A stretch of DNA of 64,000 bases from the NCBI GenBank assembly GCA_964036045.1, contig OZ038385.1, positions 39,446,590-39,510,589 on the forward strand, in the 5' to 3' direction. The notes beneath the pieces were generated by a model. It had not been told where the DNA came from, ran no database searches, and saw only the letters and a list, made by a program, of their open reading frames with translations. Position 1 is the first letter of the stretch. Each line of letters begins with the position of its first letter. Below, one piece after another: positions 36,101 through 49,500 of this stretch. Both the position numbers and the translations under genes were made by a program. The stretch is from Eutreptiella sp. 'Long Island Sound 2002' (Eukaryota; Euglenozoa; Euglenophyceae; Eutreptiales; Eutreptiaceae).

Positions 36101-39100
36101 GCTGCACTGCCGCAGGATGTCCACGATCTTCCCCCACATGTTCCTGGGACAAGCGTGTCACTCAGAACACGAAGGAAGCGCGGGGGAGGCCGGGATGGAC
36201 GCCAGCGGGTGACCCGGCAGACGGCCGGCAGCCGTGTGTGCCCCAAACGCTTTGTAACTGCTCTGAGTTTGCCCCCAGAGCGCCCTCCCCTTCAAGCAAA
36301 CCCCTGAGCTTTGGAGGATATCAAACGACGCACCTTCGGCAACTGAAGTCCCTGATGTACCACAAAGGCCCCCTGCCCCCCTTCACACCGCGCACGTCGA
36401 GGCCAGTCGACTGCTGGGCACCCCTTCAGGGCGGCAGGCAGACGGACGGGCAGAGGGGCAGACGGGTAGAGCCGCGGGGGCGCAGGCGGGCGGGCGGAGA
36501 GACAGCCAGGCAGAGGTGGGCTGACGGGCTGTGAGGCTGCAACGCCGGCGGACAGCCATGCAGGCAGGCAGTGGGGCACTGCGGAGCAGCAGGCAGGCGG
36601 GCAGGTGGTGGGGGAGGACGGGTGGTGGGCGGACAGATCGAGAGACAGAGTGAGAGGGGGGGGGGGGGCTTTGGCATGACGCCTTTGGTGTGATGATCTC
36701 GTCTGCAGCTGGCGGCGCCTACTGGCCGATCGCCATTCGCTGCCCTTCCCTTGGACCCTTTCCCTCCATCGGCGGTGGTGCCCATCGGCTTCTCACCACC
36801 CTTTGACCTTCCTCTTCCTCCGTGCCCTAAGCTTCCCTCTCCCCTTCCCTTTCCCTTCCCTTGGCCTTTCCCTCCGTAGGCCGCAGGGGGGGGGGGGGGG
36901 GCAGAGTGGCCATCTTGCTGCACAAAACCACGTTCAGAGGAGGGCAACAGGGGGAGCGATCAGAGGCGGCACGTGCACGGTGCCCACACACCTGAAGCTC
37001 TGCATGGTGCCCGTCACCGCAACGTACAGCGTTGAGAAGATCAGCTCCATGTTGGGCCGGAGCACGGCCTCCCCGATCCTTTGCGGCAGGACAAACGTCG
37101 CGGGCTCTGCATCAGAGGTCGCGGGCGCTGGATCCGAGACTTTGGGCTTTTTGGCTTCTGGCATACTGCAGGGAGAACGGCACTGATTGTGGAAACACGG
37201 AACCCCCTGCCCACATGATCTACTAGGGCCTCTTCCATCTCCCATCAAAGCCTTCAAGGCCCCCGTCAAGGCCGCCACACCTTTGCATTGCTCGAATGCA
37301 ACGGCATCGATACACAAACGCCACATTTCTACATCGCGCCAACACAAACCCAGGGTTTGGGCTGCTGAGTGCCACTGTTCACAGGGTACAACAAGCGGGG
37401 CCGTGGGGCAGCCGAGCAGTACGCGGGCGGGATCAGTCTCGCGGTGCGACGGATAGACAAGGGGTGTGGGACACACGTCTCCTCCGAGGCCTCGGCCTGT
37501 CCAAACTTCTGCAGCATGTATGTCTTTGCGGCGGGAGTCCACTGGATTTCCTGAAGAATGTGGAGGGGTGTGGGTGGGGTGCAGGGATGTATCCGTAGGG
37601 GGGGGGGGGGTCTGAAGGGGGGGGGGGGTTGACTGGGACCCCCCCTCCTCCCAGGGTCCCCCTATGCTCCCCGCCAAAGGCGGGCCAAAAATTTGTAAGC
37701 TCAAATCCTCTTGGCACTGAAGGCGCCGAAGCAAAATTTTGGCTGTCAGCCTCAAACATTGGAAGGGGGGGAGGGGGGGGTCCAGGGGGGGGGGGTACCT
37801 TCCCTCCTCCTCCTACGGTGTGCGACCGTTCTAATACATCCCTGCTGGGGTGTCGAAAGAGTGTGGAGGATGATCGGAGGGCTGCAGAAGGCTGTGGGAG
37901 GTATGGGGGGGCTGTAGGGTCGTGGGGGAATGTGGAGGGCTGTGGAGGGTGATGGACTCTGGTGGCGGATTGTCGACGGGCCGTACCAATCCGGATACCA
38001 TTGAGAGGGGGCAGCGATTCAGGAAGTCTGGGCCCGGTTCGTGACAATATGCGCATATTCACCCGATGACCACTGCGCATGTGCAGATATCCCATGCTCG
38101 GAGGCTTTAAGATTGCAGCGGAGGTCCGCATGATGCTCCTGTGGATGGGATCTATGATTTGCCTACGGGTCAACCACGACCCCGGGATCCACAGGCTGAG
38201 GCTTGAGGCGTGGGTGAGGCGTGGGTGAGGCTCAGGCGAGGACTGGGGGATACTGGGAGGCGGACGAGGCAGAGCGGCCTCTCCGCCGACGATGCTTCAA
38301 ACTGGGACGGCTGGTGGGTGGTCTGGTCTGGCCCCATCCTCTTACCCCCTCCCCCTCCTCTTGTCAGAACAACGGTACAGGTCCAGAACATTGCGGCAAC
38401 AACACCTCGCGTTATGTGGACAGACGCGTTGTCTACGTGCGCCCCCGGAAGACACACGCAGTGAAAGGAGAAGGTACATCATTGACGTCGAGACATTCAT
38501 GTCTGTGGAGGCCCCTGAGTTGCAGTACTGATGACACAAAACGCAGCAAACAAAATCTGTGAAACATGACCATCCCCACCCCCAAAATCACAGAAAACCC
38601 CAGACCGTCCCCCAAAACCAGACAACGGAACCGCCATTTCCAAAGGCTCCAAAAATTGCGGAAACACGACTTCGCGTTGTTTGGACATGGGCATTGTTTG
38701 CGCACGGGGGGTACTGTGCTGTCCTGCACTGGTACAGCCGCAGTAGCTGCAACCACGGCAGCTGCTGCCGCTGCCCCTGCGTTTGCTGCATCTTCGGCCG
38801 CATCAATGATTAAGGACTGCCCTGCATGCGCCTGCATGGCCCGCTCGGAGGGTTGCGGTCGGGATCGCGGCTTCGAATGCACCGGGGGGCGGAACGACCT
38901 CTTCGGAAGCCCACGTGAGATTGGACAGGATCTTGATGATCGTGTAGGCAACGTCCAGGCCCAGCTTCGGGTGGGTGAGCAACGGGAGCACCGACGGCAA
39001 CAAGTCCGGGTACATCACATAGTACTGCATCAGGTGCACCCCCTGTGGACGGCGGAGCGTGGGCCGGCGGCTGCCGAGAGGCGTGAGGAGACCACATGCG

Positions 39101-42100
39101 CACCGGCGTATCGGGCGGGCCCCCTACGCCGCCGCGGGCGTGGCTTCAGCGGCATTTCCTGTGGTGGCCGGTACGCCACAGCGAGTCCTGTGACTCCCAC
39201 AGATCACGATGCACCCAACGACAGCAGGTCACCAGCGCTGAGGGGGAGAGCCACAGCGAGTCCCGTGAGTCCCACGGGTCGCGGTGCACCCCAAGACCGC
39301 CAGCCCCGAGCGAGCGCTGCGAGGGAGAGCGGCCGTATGGCGAGGGGGGGGACTCCCAAGGGGCCAGGGGCCCGTCGGAGCGGTGGAGCAGGAGGGCAGA
39401 CCTGGAGAACCGGGGTGGAGGTCTGAGTGCCCTGGGTGCTCTCCCCCGGCACAAGGGATCACCCGGGGGCCCATGGCAGTGGGCGATGAGCCACGGGCAC
39501 CGCCGTTGCTGCAGAGGTGCGTGCGGCGGGACACGACTCCTCCCCCGCGCCGCGCGAGGGAGGCGGCGTTCCAGGCGGCGCCCCGGGGGAAAGGGCCGTC
39601 AGTATGTCGCGGGCGCTCCGAACGGGCCATGCACCACACGGCCGGTGCTACGCCGCCAGGCAGTCGAAGCGCCGGTACGCCCCCCCAGACTTCAGGCATC
39701 CCCCCGCCGCTAAAGTTTAGGTACCCCTCCCCCCCCCCCCGGCCCTAACGCCAGCACACACTTCTGCTGCGGGACAAATGGTGGTACGGACATGACCCAC
39801 TGGACCGCCATTTTCCCCGTTTCGGCCGCACGATCGACTCTGCCACGTCCGCGGTCCGAAGGGGAGGCGAGTGGCCCGGGGACGAGGGCTTATGGAGCCA
39901 GAGAGCGCCGGGGGGGCTACGGCTCGGCTTGAGGCTTTGCGACCCTCCCCCATAACCACAGTGCAGTCGCACAGCACAGCCCACACCATCACCCCCCCCC
40001 CCGCGTCCCATGTCCTTCCCCCCCCCCCGCCCCCCAAAGAAGAATCATGCCCCCCCCCCCCATCTGTGGTTTCTGTATGGGGCCCTGGACAGTCACCCGT
40101 TTATTCATCACCGCATGACGCAGTGTCGATCTTCTCCTGAAGGTCCGCCAAGCCGCTGTCTTGACCCCACCATTTCTGTTTCTCCATCGGCGGCGGGTTG
40201 TGGTGGTCAACACATTCAGGATCCGTACGGCGTTGACCTTCGCTCAGCCCCCCGGGCCGGTGGTGTGGCCCCCGTGCTGCAGCCCACCCCCGCCCCCCAG
40301 AAAGATGAATCACCCCCCCCCTCCCCTCGGGGGTTTTTACCGAAAAAAAATCACGAATGTTGTCCATTTTTTGCATCGTTTCTGGGCTCTATAGGGGCAG
40401 TCCACGAAGGGGGATGGATTGCCGTGCAGTGCAACGGGTGTTCAGTGCTTTGCCTCTTTTGGGTGGCCTGCTTCTGTTGCTTGAGGTCGTTGGTGTCCAG
40501 GAAAAGGGCAAACCTGCGGGTCAGCGGGGAATGCCATTGCCCCGCCGCCCCCCAGGCCCTGACCCTGTGTGGCACAGCGCACATACATCGGCCCAGATGC
40601 TGAGGAGCTTGAGGACGGGGGTCCCCTCAAGCGCTGTGCTCCGAAGATTCCGCAATTGCCGGTCAATGAGCCTCGGGATGACTTGCAGGAACTCGAGAGG
40701 AAATGCCCATTCGGAGTACCGCTTGAACACTACGGACAACCTGCACACGAACGATGGGTTTGGGGTCTCTGGGGAAGGGTGTGGCTGCGCCCTCGCCAAG
40801 CAGGGACCCCTGGATCTGCCGTACAGTACCACAGAATTCAGATGTGTGGAGATTTCAAATGGAGATGCTGAAACCCCCCCCCACCCCCGATTGTGACAAA
40901 GCGTGACGATATCCGTCACAGGAAAACCATGAAGCCTTCTGGGTGTCACGATGTTTTCAGAACTGCAGCTTTCCAACTGGTGGGGGTGCTTATCCTGCGG
41001 CGCGCAATTTGGGTAATTATCCTGGAACAGAGGCAAAAGAGTGGTACATACACACATGCGTTTTTTCTGTAACGTGTGACCCTATGCACCTTTTTTTCTC
41101 TATTTTCGTCACTATTTTTACTTTTTTGGGCCTCTTCCCCCCACAAATGGTGCACTTGTTGCCTATACCCAATATGGAATGGGCCGTGTATGAACTTTGA
41201 GTCGTCCCCACTTTGGGCACTCCTAAGACGGCAAGGGTTAGGTAACACCGGGGTGGTTGCCAGCCAGGACCCAACCCTAAGGGTGGTTGGGGGGGGGGGG
41301 GGGCACCCCTCTACAGACCCCAAAATGGTTCTATGGAACAATGGGTTTTGTGGGCTTCGGAGGTAATCTACTGAACTCAGCTGAACAAAACCTATGGCGG
41401 CGTGTAAGAGTGCTTTGAGCGCCAGATCGGGCAAGACGAGGCGCGAAACAAATGTCGTTTGTTGCTCATTTAAGATCCCGCCCTCGAACTCAGCCTTGGC
41501 TCGATGTGGCGGTGCCGTAGTCTCTCCTCTGTAGAGAGCGATGGTGTCAACAGATCAACGTGCACAGAACTTTTTTGTTCCAGTATATATTTCCTGGACA
41601 GTGTACACTAAAGCTAATTACCCTTACCCTGCGGTGCCTGCAGCGTGCCATAAGCGCTCCCTATGGCCCTTTGTACATATCGTGACATCGTCAAGATTCA
41701 CTACCCCCCCCCCTTCCCCAGACCCACACCCCCTGAGTGGCGCGAGAGTTCTATCCATCCCTGCCTGGGCCTGGGCCTGCACCCTGGGCCATGCGTACAC
41801 CGACACCCACACCCACACGGGCACCGAGTCGGTGCGGAGCGGCGCAGTCGGGACCCGCAACGCGGGACCTGCACGACACGGACTGACCCAACCCCCCGGA
41901 ACTCCATCCGCAACTTGGAGCTCGGGATGGTCGGCCGGTGCCACCACTCGAACCAGCTTCGCGACCCCGACGGGAGGAGGACGACGCGGGTGCACGCCGG
42001 GTCCCCCGCCGTTGCGGCGATGTTCCCGCGAGGGCGGGGCGCCCCGGAGCTCGAGGTGGTCACGGCGCCGCCGCCCGGTCCGACCGAGTGGCAGAGGACG

Positions 42101-43473
42101 GTGGTGCTTTGTCGGGGCCGGGCATGCACATGTGCAGGTCATTGCGGCGGTGGCACTGTCACATACGTCTTAAAGGACCGCTTGCGGACGACCGCGCTCT
42201 CCTGTCGGTACTGAGTGTGCGTGCGCTTGTTCACGTCATATTCGTTGCTCAGCGTCACCAAAAAGCAGGCGGTCATCAGGATGTCCGGCAGGAATTGCTC
42301 TGTGGGAAAGGCACGCGGCACCGCGGTGCTCACAATCCTCCGATGGCCCCACCGCCTTTACGGTGGTGCGGCAGTTGAATGCAAATCGACGCAATCATTT
42401 GTGAATGGTCAGCCACGGCCACAGACGCGCACACGGGGAACGTCTTGGGGTTGGGGTTGGAGAGGAACAACACCGGCATTGCCCAAAACCCTGCGCTGGC
42501 GGTTGGATGGGCATCCAACGACAGCCGGAGGGGAACCAACAGCAATTCCACACATGTGTGTGCGCACACATACGCATGCACACACACGCGCACGCACGCA
42601 CGCACGCACGCACCATTCCGACCCCATATTTTCGATTGCGGCGCGGAAGGGGGTGGGGGCAGAGCCCCATGGGGCGGTCCTCAGCATTAAAACAAAAAAC
42701 ACAACCTTCACACGTCCTGAGGAACCGCCCTGCCCTTTGGGCAAGAACGCGGCCCATCCACATCTGCCCCGTGTCCGTGGGACACACCGGTCCCCTCCCT
42801 CCACAAAAGCACAGAAACGTGACGAGGCGCATACCCAAACGCCGGCCGAGATGGTCCTGGAACCGCCCCAACAACGCCATGAACTTGAGGGACTGACGCA
42901 GGAACTTCTCAATCTGCACAGGGCCACGCCGACGGTGTGGCACGTGTCGGGGGCCGGACCCGCGGCGGGGCCCGGGCAACAAGCGCGTGGCCCAACACGA
43001 ACGGAGGCGGAGCATTGGCAGACACACAGAGAGGCCTCGGGTTTGGCTGGGGACGCAATCCCTACCCCCAGTCGGCCCCTCTGGGGCTGGGGGACGACAC
43101 AAAACAACAGAAACAGTATTGAACGATGGTTGGCGGTTGGCGGTTGGCGGTTGGCGGTTGGCGGTTGGGGTGGGGGTGGGGGTTCCAACATATCACACCC
43201 CAAATTGATCGCCACAACACGCCGATCTTACGAAAGTTGAGGCAACCACCACAAACGGTGACAAACCTACTACAACCCCACCACAACCCTGGCACAACGC
43301 CCAACGTGGGTAACCACGCGGCAACGAAGCACCAAAGCGCCAAAGCATGGCGGTCCACCGTACTCCTGCCTCTTCCTATGCCCCTGCCCCTGCCACTGCC
43401 CATGCCCATGCCCCTTCTCCTGCCCCATACTTCCGTCTCTGGCCCTGCCCCTACCCACAACCACAACGACACC

Positions 43474-43531
<58 letters not shown>

Positions 43532-46500
43532 CCTCGGCTCGCAGGAACCCATTCTCCCGTGAGCACAAACTCTGAACCACAGACGATGGAAACTCGCACC
43601 GGTGGAGGGGGGGTTGGGGGGGGGGGTTGGCACAAGGCGTCGGTATCTGATTGTTTGCCTTTGGCGGCGCCTACTGGCCTCTCGCCACTGCACATTCTGA
43701 CCCTCTGTGGGTCCGAACCTGTTTTGGTTGTGTCAACGGGGGGGGGGGAGAGCGAAATTTCAGACCTGAACAAACAACGTGGCTTGTTCCACCCAGAAGT
43801 ATGAGGTACGACGTGGTGCAACTCAGGGCCACTCCGTACGAGTGTCGAAAAACAGATTTGATGGTTTCTTATTGTGAAATAGGGTGAAGGCCTTTGGATC
43901 CTCCGTCTACCATTGGTCTCAAAGGAAAAAGGCGCCTTGGGTACCACATTGTCAGCGGTTGCTGTGGTGTGAGGATCTGAAATCTTGTCGTACCATTTTC
44001 GAGGGCGTTATACAACAGGTTTGCGTCTGGTTCGGCGCCTTGCCACCCCCCGTAACAACCACCTCTGCCCTCCACGGCCACACCGCCATGCCCGACCCTG
44101 TCCGGTGCAGCTTACTGTAAGGACCCCCGCCACACCTTTATCGGGTGCATCGCCTTGGCAACGGCAGCAAAATCAAAGATATTGGTGCTCTGGACGTCGC
44201 GGGCCTTCCTCTTTTTGCCCACAACTGCAGACATGCCCCCCGTTCAGGGTTGCAGGAAGGGCCGGCCACGGGCGTGCCGTGCCGGTCGGGCACGGCCGCA
44301 GCAGAGGGAGGCACAGGGGGGCGGGCAGCAACATCGCTGGGTGTAAATTGGCTCGTATTGGCAGGCACTCGCAGGGGGGGCAGGCAGTGGCGGCCCAGAC
44401 CATGCAAGCCGCGCCGGGCGGGCATGTACTGCCAGAGGAGCAGGGCTGTCCGTAAGGTAAAAAAAAAAGAGGAAAACGGTTTGTAATGCCAACGGAAATG
44501 AACGTTCACGGGGGCGCTCTGCGTCATGATCAAGACATGGGCACGACGCAAAACAACAGAAACAGTATTGAACGATGGTTGGGACTGCCGGGCGGGGGTA
44601 GGGCATGCCATGCGGTGCCACGGGCACTGGCAGGGCAGGCACCGGCAGGGGGCACGCAGGGGCGGGGCTGCGGATGGGCACGCCTCCGAAGCCCCCGAAT
44701 CCGGAACCCCCCAGTGCGAATGGCCTCTGGAAAATAGGGGAATGGGAAAATGTGGGGGGGGGGGGGGGAAACCGGTGGGAAACTGGGAGGAAATGGGGGG
44801 GAATGGAGAAATAGCAGGGGGGGACGGATAAAAATGCGGTGCGCCAAGAGAAAAATGGGGAGAAAAATGGAGGGAAATGGAGGGAAATGGAGAAAAATGG
44901 AGGGAAATGGAGGGAAATGGAGAAAAATTGGAGGGAAATGGCGGAAAATGGAGGCAAAGTGCATCGCTGTTGTTACAGCCCCCATTTGTCCCATTTTTCC
45001 GGAGAGTCTGATGGGGTCTGATTGGCGCTCCCCCACTACCGCCCGATTGGCACTGTGGCATCCAAACCTCCGGAGCGGAACAATGGGAAGGAGGCGGGGT
45101 GCCCGTCAGGCCCCCCACAAATCGGGTACACAGGCGTTGGCAGGCGGGCGTCGGGCATCAACGGGGGACGCACCGATTTTCCACCCGCCGTCCGCCTCCT
45201 TCGGCAGCGGCATGAATGGGCGCATCATGATGTCCCACACCATCGCCATCTCCTCTTCACTCAGCCCCGCGAAGTACGAGAACAGAACGCCTGGACTGAT
45301 GGCCTGGCTCCCGATCTGCGGGAACGGAGTCACGGGCGGTGAGTCGTGGTGAAGGGGAGCGATGGCTGGGAGGCAGGCCTGGGGACAGTCCTTGGGCCGT
45401 CATGAATGGTCACGGGTGATCATGGGTAGAGTCATGGGTCCTCTCGGGCTGGGCCGGGAGGGTGCATGCCGGGATATATTAGAGGGGGGGAGGAGGGGGG
45501 TTTGGCTCGGACCCCCCCTCCTCCTTGGGTCCCCCTATGGTCCCCGTCGAAGGCGGGCCAAAAATTTTTAAGCTTCAATCCTCTTGGCACCGAAGGCACC
45601 GAAGCAAAATTGTGGCTGTCAGCCTCAAACATTGGAAGGGGAGGGGGGGGGGGTCCAGGGGGGGGGGGTATCCCCCCTCCTCCTACGGTGTACGGCCCTT
45701 CCAATACATCACTGGGCACACGGTACTTGCCTCTGGTCTGCAACGCAGGGCGGTCTGCCGTGGCCATTCAAGCAAATGGACCCGGTGATTGCCACATCAT
45801 GTGCCGCATGGTGGAAGGGATGCGGCATTGCATGGATAGGGGGGTGGCAGCGCTCAGCATCTTCCCCGCACCACCTTCCAAAACAGTGTTCGGCTCAAGC
45901 TCCGGTGCGGTCCGGCTCGGAGAAACCCCCGGAAAACCCCTTTGATGCGTGATCATCATCGTTTCACGTGTTTGACGCGTGACGGTTCTCAGTCTGTGAG
46001 GTCTCGCGGAGAAGAAAACAGCGTTGCATGACCGAAATCCAACAGATGTGGGCGCGTGCACAGGCCACGGCTGGGCGCTCATGGGCCGGGGAGGGGGGGC
46101 GGAATGGCAGCCTGGGCTCCTCCGCCTGACCAGCCCCACACCCACATCAGAAAATATTTCCTCACAAAAAAAAGAAATTTTTATCAAAGGGGCCCGATGT
46201 TGAAGGTCGATTTTAGATTTCAGGTGCACAAACTGTTTATTGGCCTGTGGACCCCCGCCCCACGCAGTGAGGCCCGGGTGCTGTGCGGCAAAACGCTCCG
46301 TCTGACCACTGTGGCGGTGATGAGAAGCAGGCTGCGTTGGGCAAGGGAGGGGGGGGGGGGTTGGCTCAAGGCCATGGTGTCGGTTTGGTGGCGGCGCCTA
46401 CTGGCCTCTCGCCACTGTGCCCGGGTCTCGTGTCCTGGAGATCCACCAAAGCCGCTGTGTTGGCCCCCCCGTTTCTGTTTCTCCAAGGGAAAGGGGGGGG

Positions 46501-49500
46501 GGGGGGACGCAAGACTCTCCTTCATCTCAGACCCGGTGTCGCTTGGCACCAGCAGACAAAAGGTGAGGGATGAATTGGTCAACGTGGTGTCGACTGGTCC
46601 GTTCACCGTAATGCCCATGGTCTGTTCCCCGGACGGTGCCCCTCTTTCTGCCCCAGTCATCGCCCGCCATGGCCGTGTCCACCGCGTCCCATCGACCCGG
46701 GCCCTCACCACCGCCTACAGTGCAACCCCAGCCCCAGCTCCAAGGGCCTCCCGTCTGGACCACCTTCTGGCCCATGGCCCTGGCCCTGTCCCAAAACGCT
46801 TTGCCGAGCAACGCCCGCGAGGCAGGCATGGCAGGGGCGGACAGACCCGCCTCTCCTCCGGATTCTTTTTGGCAATCAAATTCAGCAGTTTGGGCAGGAG
46901 CAGTCGAATGATGATGGGGATCACGTGCTTCCGGTCATCTGGCCAAATCTCCTCTGAATGAAGAGATGTGGACGCAGAGGGACACTGCCTCCCAGGTACA
47001 GTGGACCGCTTCCACTGCAAGAGGGGGGGGGGGGGGATGCGAGTTGGTGCTTCCGGAGGTACGGACGGGTTTGAGTCAAAAAAAATTGTTTACATCGCTT
47101 GTTCCAAGCTGCTGGGGAGTAATGGAGCATGGGACGGTCCTCCCTCCGCTCACAAGGGCTGCTGCTGCCCCTTGGCGTCCCTCCGACATACACAAATTGG
47201 TTTTGGTTCAACACCCATGCGTGCAAGCCAGCAGCAACTCAGCAATCCGTCAATTCACCGTCAGTCTGGCCTGCCCACCAGAAAAACAAACAGAGCTAAG
47301 ACGGGGGTCCAAAACTGATGTTTAACAACTAAAACAGAAGTTCCCAAGACCGTGCAGTTTGGAGGGCGTTCCCCATCGCTGATGTGGTGAATGTAACGCA
47401 GGGCCGGGAGTTCCGGATGACCAAGTGTTACCCCATCAGAGGGGGGGGGGGGGGGGGCGTTCGCAACAATGACTACCTCAAAATGATCGCCACGTCATGC
47501 TGACCATGTTGTCCCATTGTCACCAAATGGTCAGCCAGGCCTGCCCCAGGGGTCTCATGAGCCCGCCCCCCCCCCCCCAAAATTGAGTGTGTGTAGCAAC
47601 AAGAGACCTCCCTCATAGAGTCCCATTGGCTGGACCATCGCACCCCCTCAGGAGTGTGCACACCGACAAGAGGCCTCCCTTTCACAATCGTGCAGAGCCA
47701 ACGGGGGCGTTGTTTTATGAATACGCACAGCAACGGTGGACTTTCTGCAAGAGTTCCCCCGAGCCGACAAGAGGATCACGTTGGGAGGCCGTTGCACCGG
47801 CAGTGGTTGGCAGTTGGCGGTTGGTCGCCGCTGGCGGTTGGCGGCGGTTGGTGGCTGGCGGTTGGTGGCGGTTGGCGGTTGATGGGAGTTGGCGGTTGGT
47901 GGTTGGTGGTCCCTTGGGGCGGTCCTTAAGGGGGGTCCTTAACAAAAAAAAAAATCTCGTCCCTTAAGGACCCCCCTGGTTGCACGGGTCGTGAGGATCA
48001 GGCTTTTGCCGAGTGAGCTGGGCCTTCGGCGGGGTGCCACCCCCCACCCGCCCACCCTTGGTGGCCTCGGAGGAGAAGAGAGACAACCGCATGCAGTGAT
48101 CATCACGATCCGTCTGCACCTTCACAGAGATGCAACCAGCAAACCAACTGAATGACTCGGGGCTACAAATGCTTCACGTATTCCAAAGACCGGGTTTTGA
48201 AAAGAAAGTCCGTTGCCCAACTTCTCGTCGGGGCGGGGGCACTGTCCTGCGAAAGGGTGACGGCCCCGGGGGATGGCGTACAACGACACGCCCCCCCCCC
48301 CCCCCCAAACCCTGCGCACCGGGTCTTTGGAGGGAGAGCCTCAGGGGTCAGAGCCAGCCGCCTGCTCTGGGCACATACGACTGTGGAGGTCGATAGGGAA
48401 GTGCCGCATGTGGTACTTCAGCCACTTCACTTCGATCAGACTGGACAACTTTTCATGGTACTTGTCCATGAACGTCAGGTCGCCGCAGTGCGACAGGCCC
48501 TGCAGGGCAAACGTCTGGACCTTCTCGGTGTGGTCTTGCAGGAACCTGCGCAGCAGGGGGCGCATCGGTGGGTCAGCGCACGCGCACGCGTGCCTGTGCG
48601 CGCGCGCGCGTATGTTTCCGTGACGTGCGGGCAGCCATCAGCCAGCACCATCATCTATGCCGAGTGCGTGTGGTACGCATGGGAATGCCCGATATGCGGG
48701 TACCTTTTGCGTGTCTGTCTTGCTTGATTTAGAGTGTGCAAACACCAGGTGTCTCCAGAGAATCTGCCAGAATCAACGCAGTCCCTCAGAGACTGAAAAA
48801 GGCGTCCTTCAATCCAAGCTCCACGGTTGGATAGGGGGAACCGACGGCGCTTGAACAGTAACCGACAGCGGTTGGAGAGTGAGCGACGGCGGTTGTGGGT
48901 TGGAAGGCAACGGACGCCCTTTAGGGCCGTCCAGACCCGTGGTTAGAAGCGTGCGTGTACGCTTGTGCACGCTTACTTTCCATGGCTATGCACGCTTACG
49001 CACGCTTACACCCCAACACTCCGCACGCTTGTGTACGCTTGGGCTCGGGGACACAGAGGTGGACCTCTTGTATAGTCATGCACAGGTTCTCTGCAGAAAA
49101 AAAATTGGTGCTGGTGGAATTTTTGTTTAAGAGCACTGTGTGCCGAAAAGGCATTTAAGGGGCTTTCAGGTAAAAAAAAAATGTGCACGCTTGCGCACGC
49201 TTGGACGGGGAGATGGCGCACACTTACACACACTTACCACCCAACACTACGCACGCTTGCGCACGCTTAACCCTGGTCTGTGTGCACGCTTCTAACCACG
49301 GGTCTGGGGCGGTCCTGACTGCAACACCAAAACAAGCGGATGGTGTCCTTAAGGATCGCCCGGGTCAACGTGCAACGGAGGACAACGCAGGGTCCCAATG
49401 GCACGTCAGAGTGCGGCACAGACCTGCAGAAGACGTTCTTAAGGGGTTTGTGGATGTCCAGCTCATGGACGTCCTCCACGGCGCTGAAGAACTCCATGAA

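Noticed and set aside
41880-42060. GC-rich minus-strand frame with [20 protein letters not shown]
   Set aside because: No CAG acceptor in the segment, and exons 13 and 14 join in phase directly.
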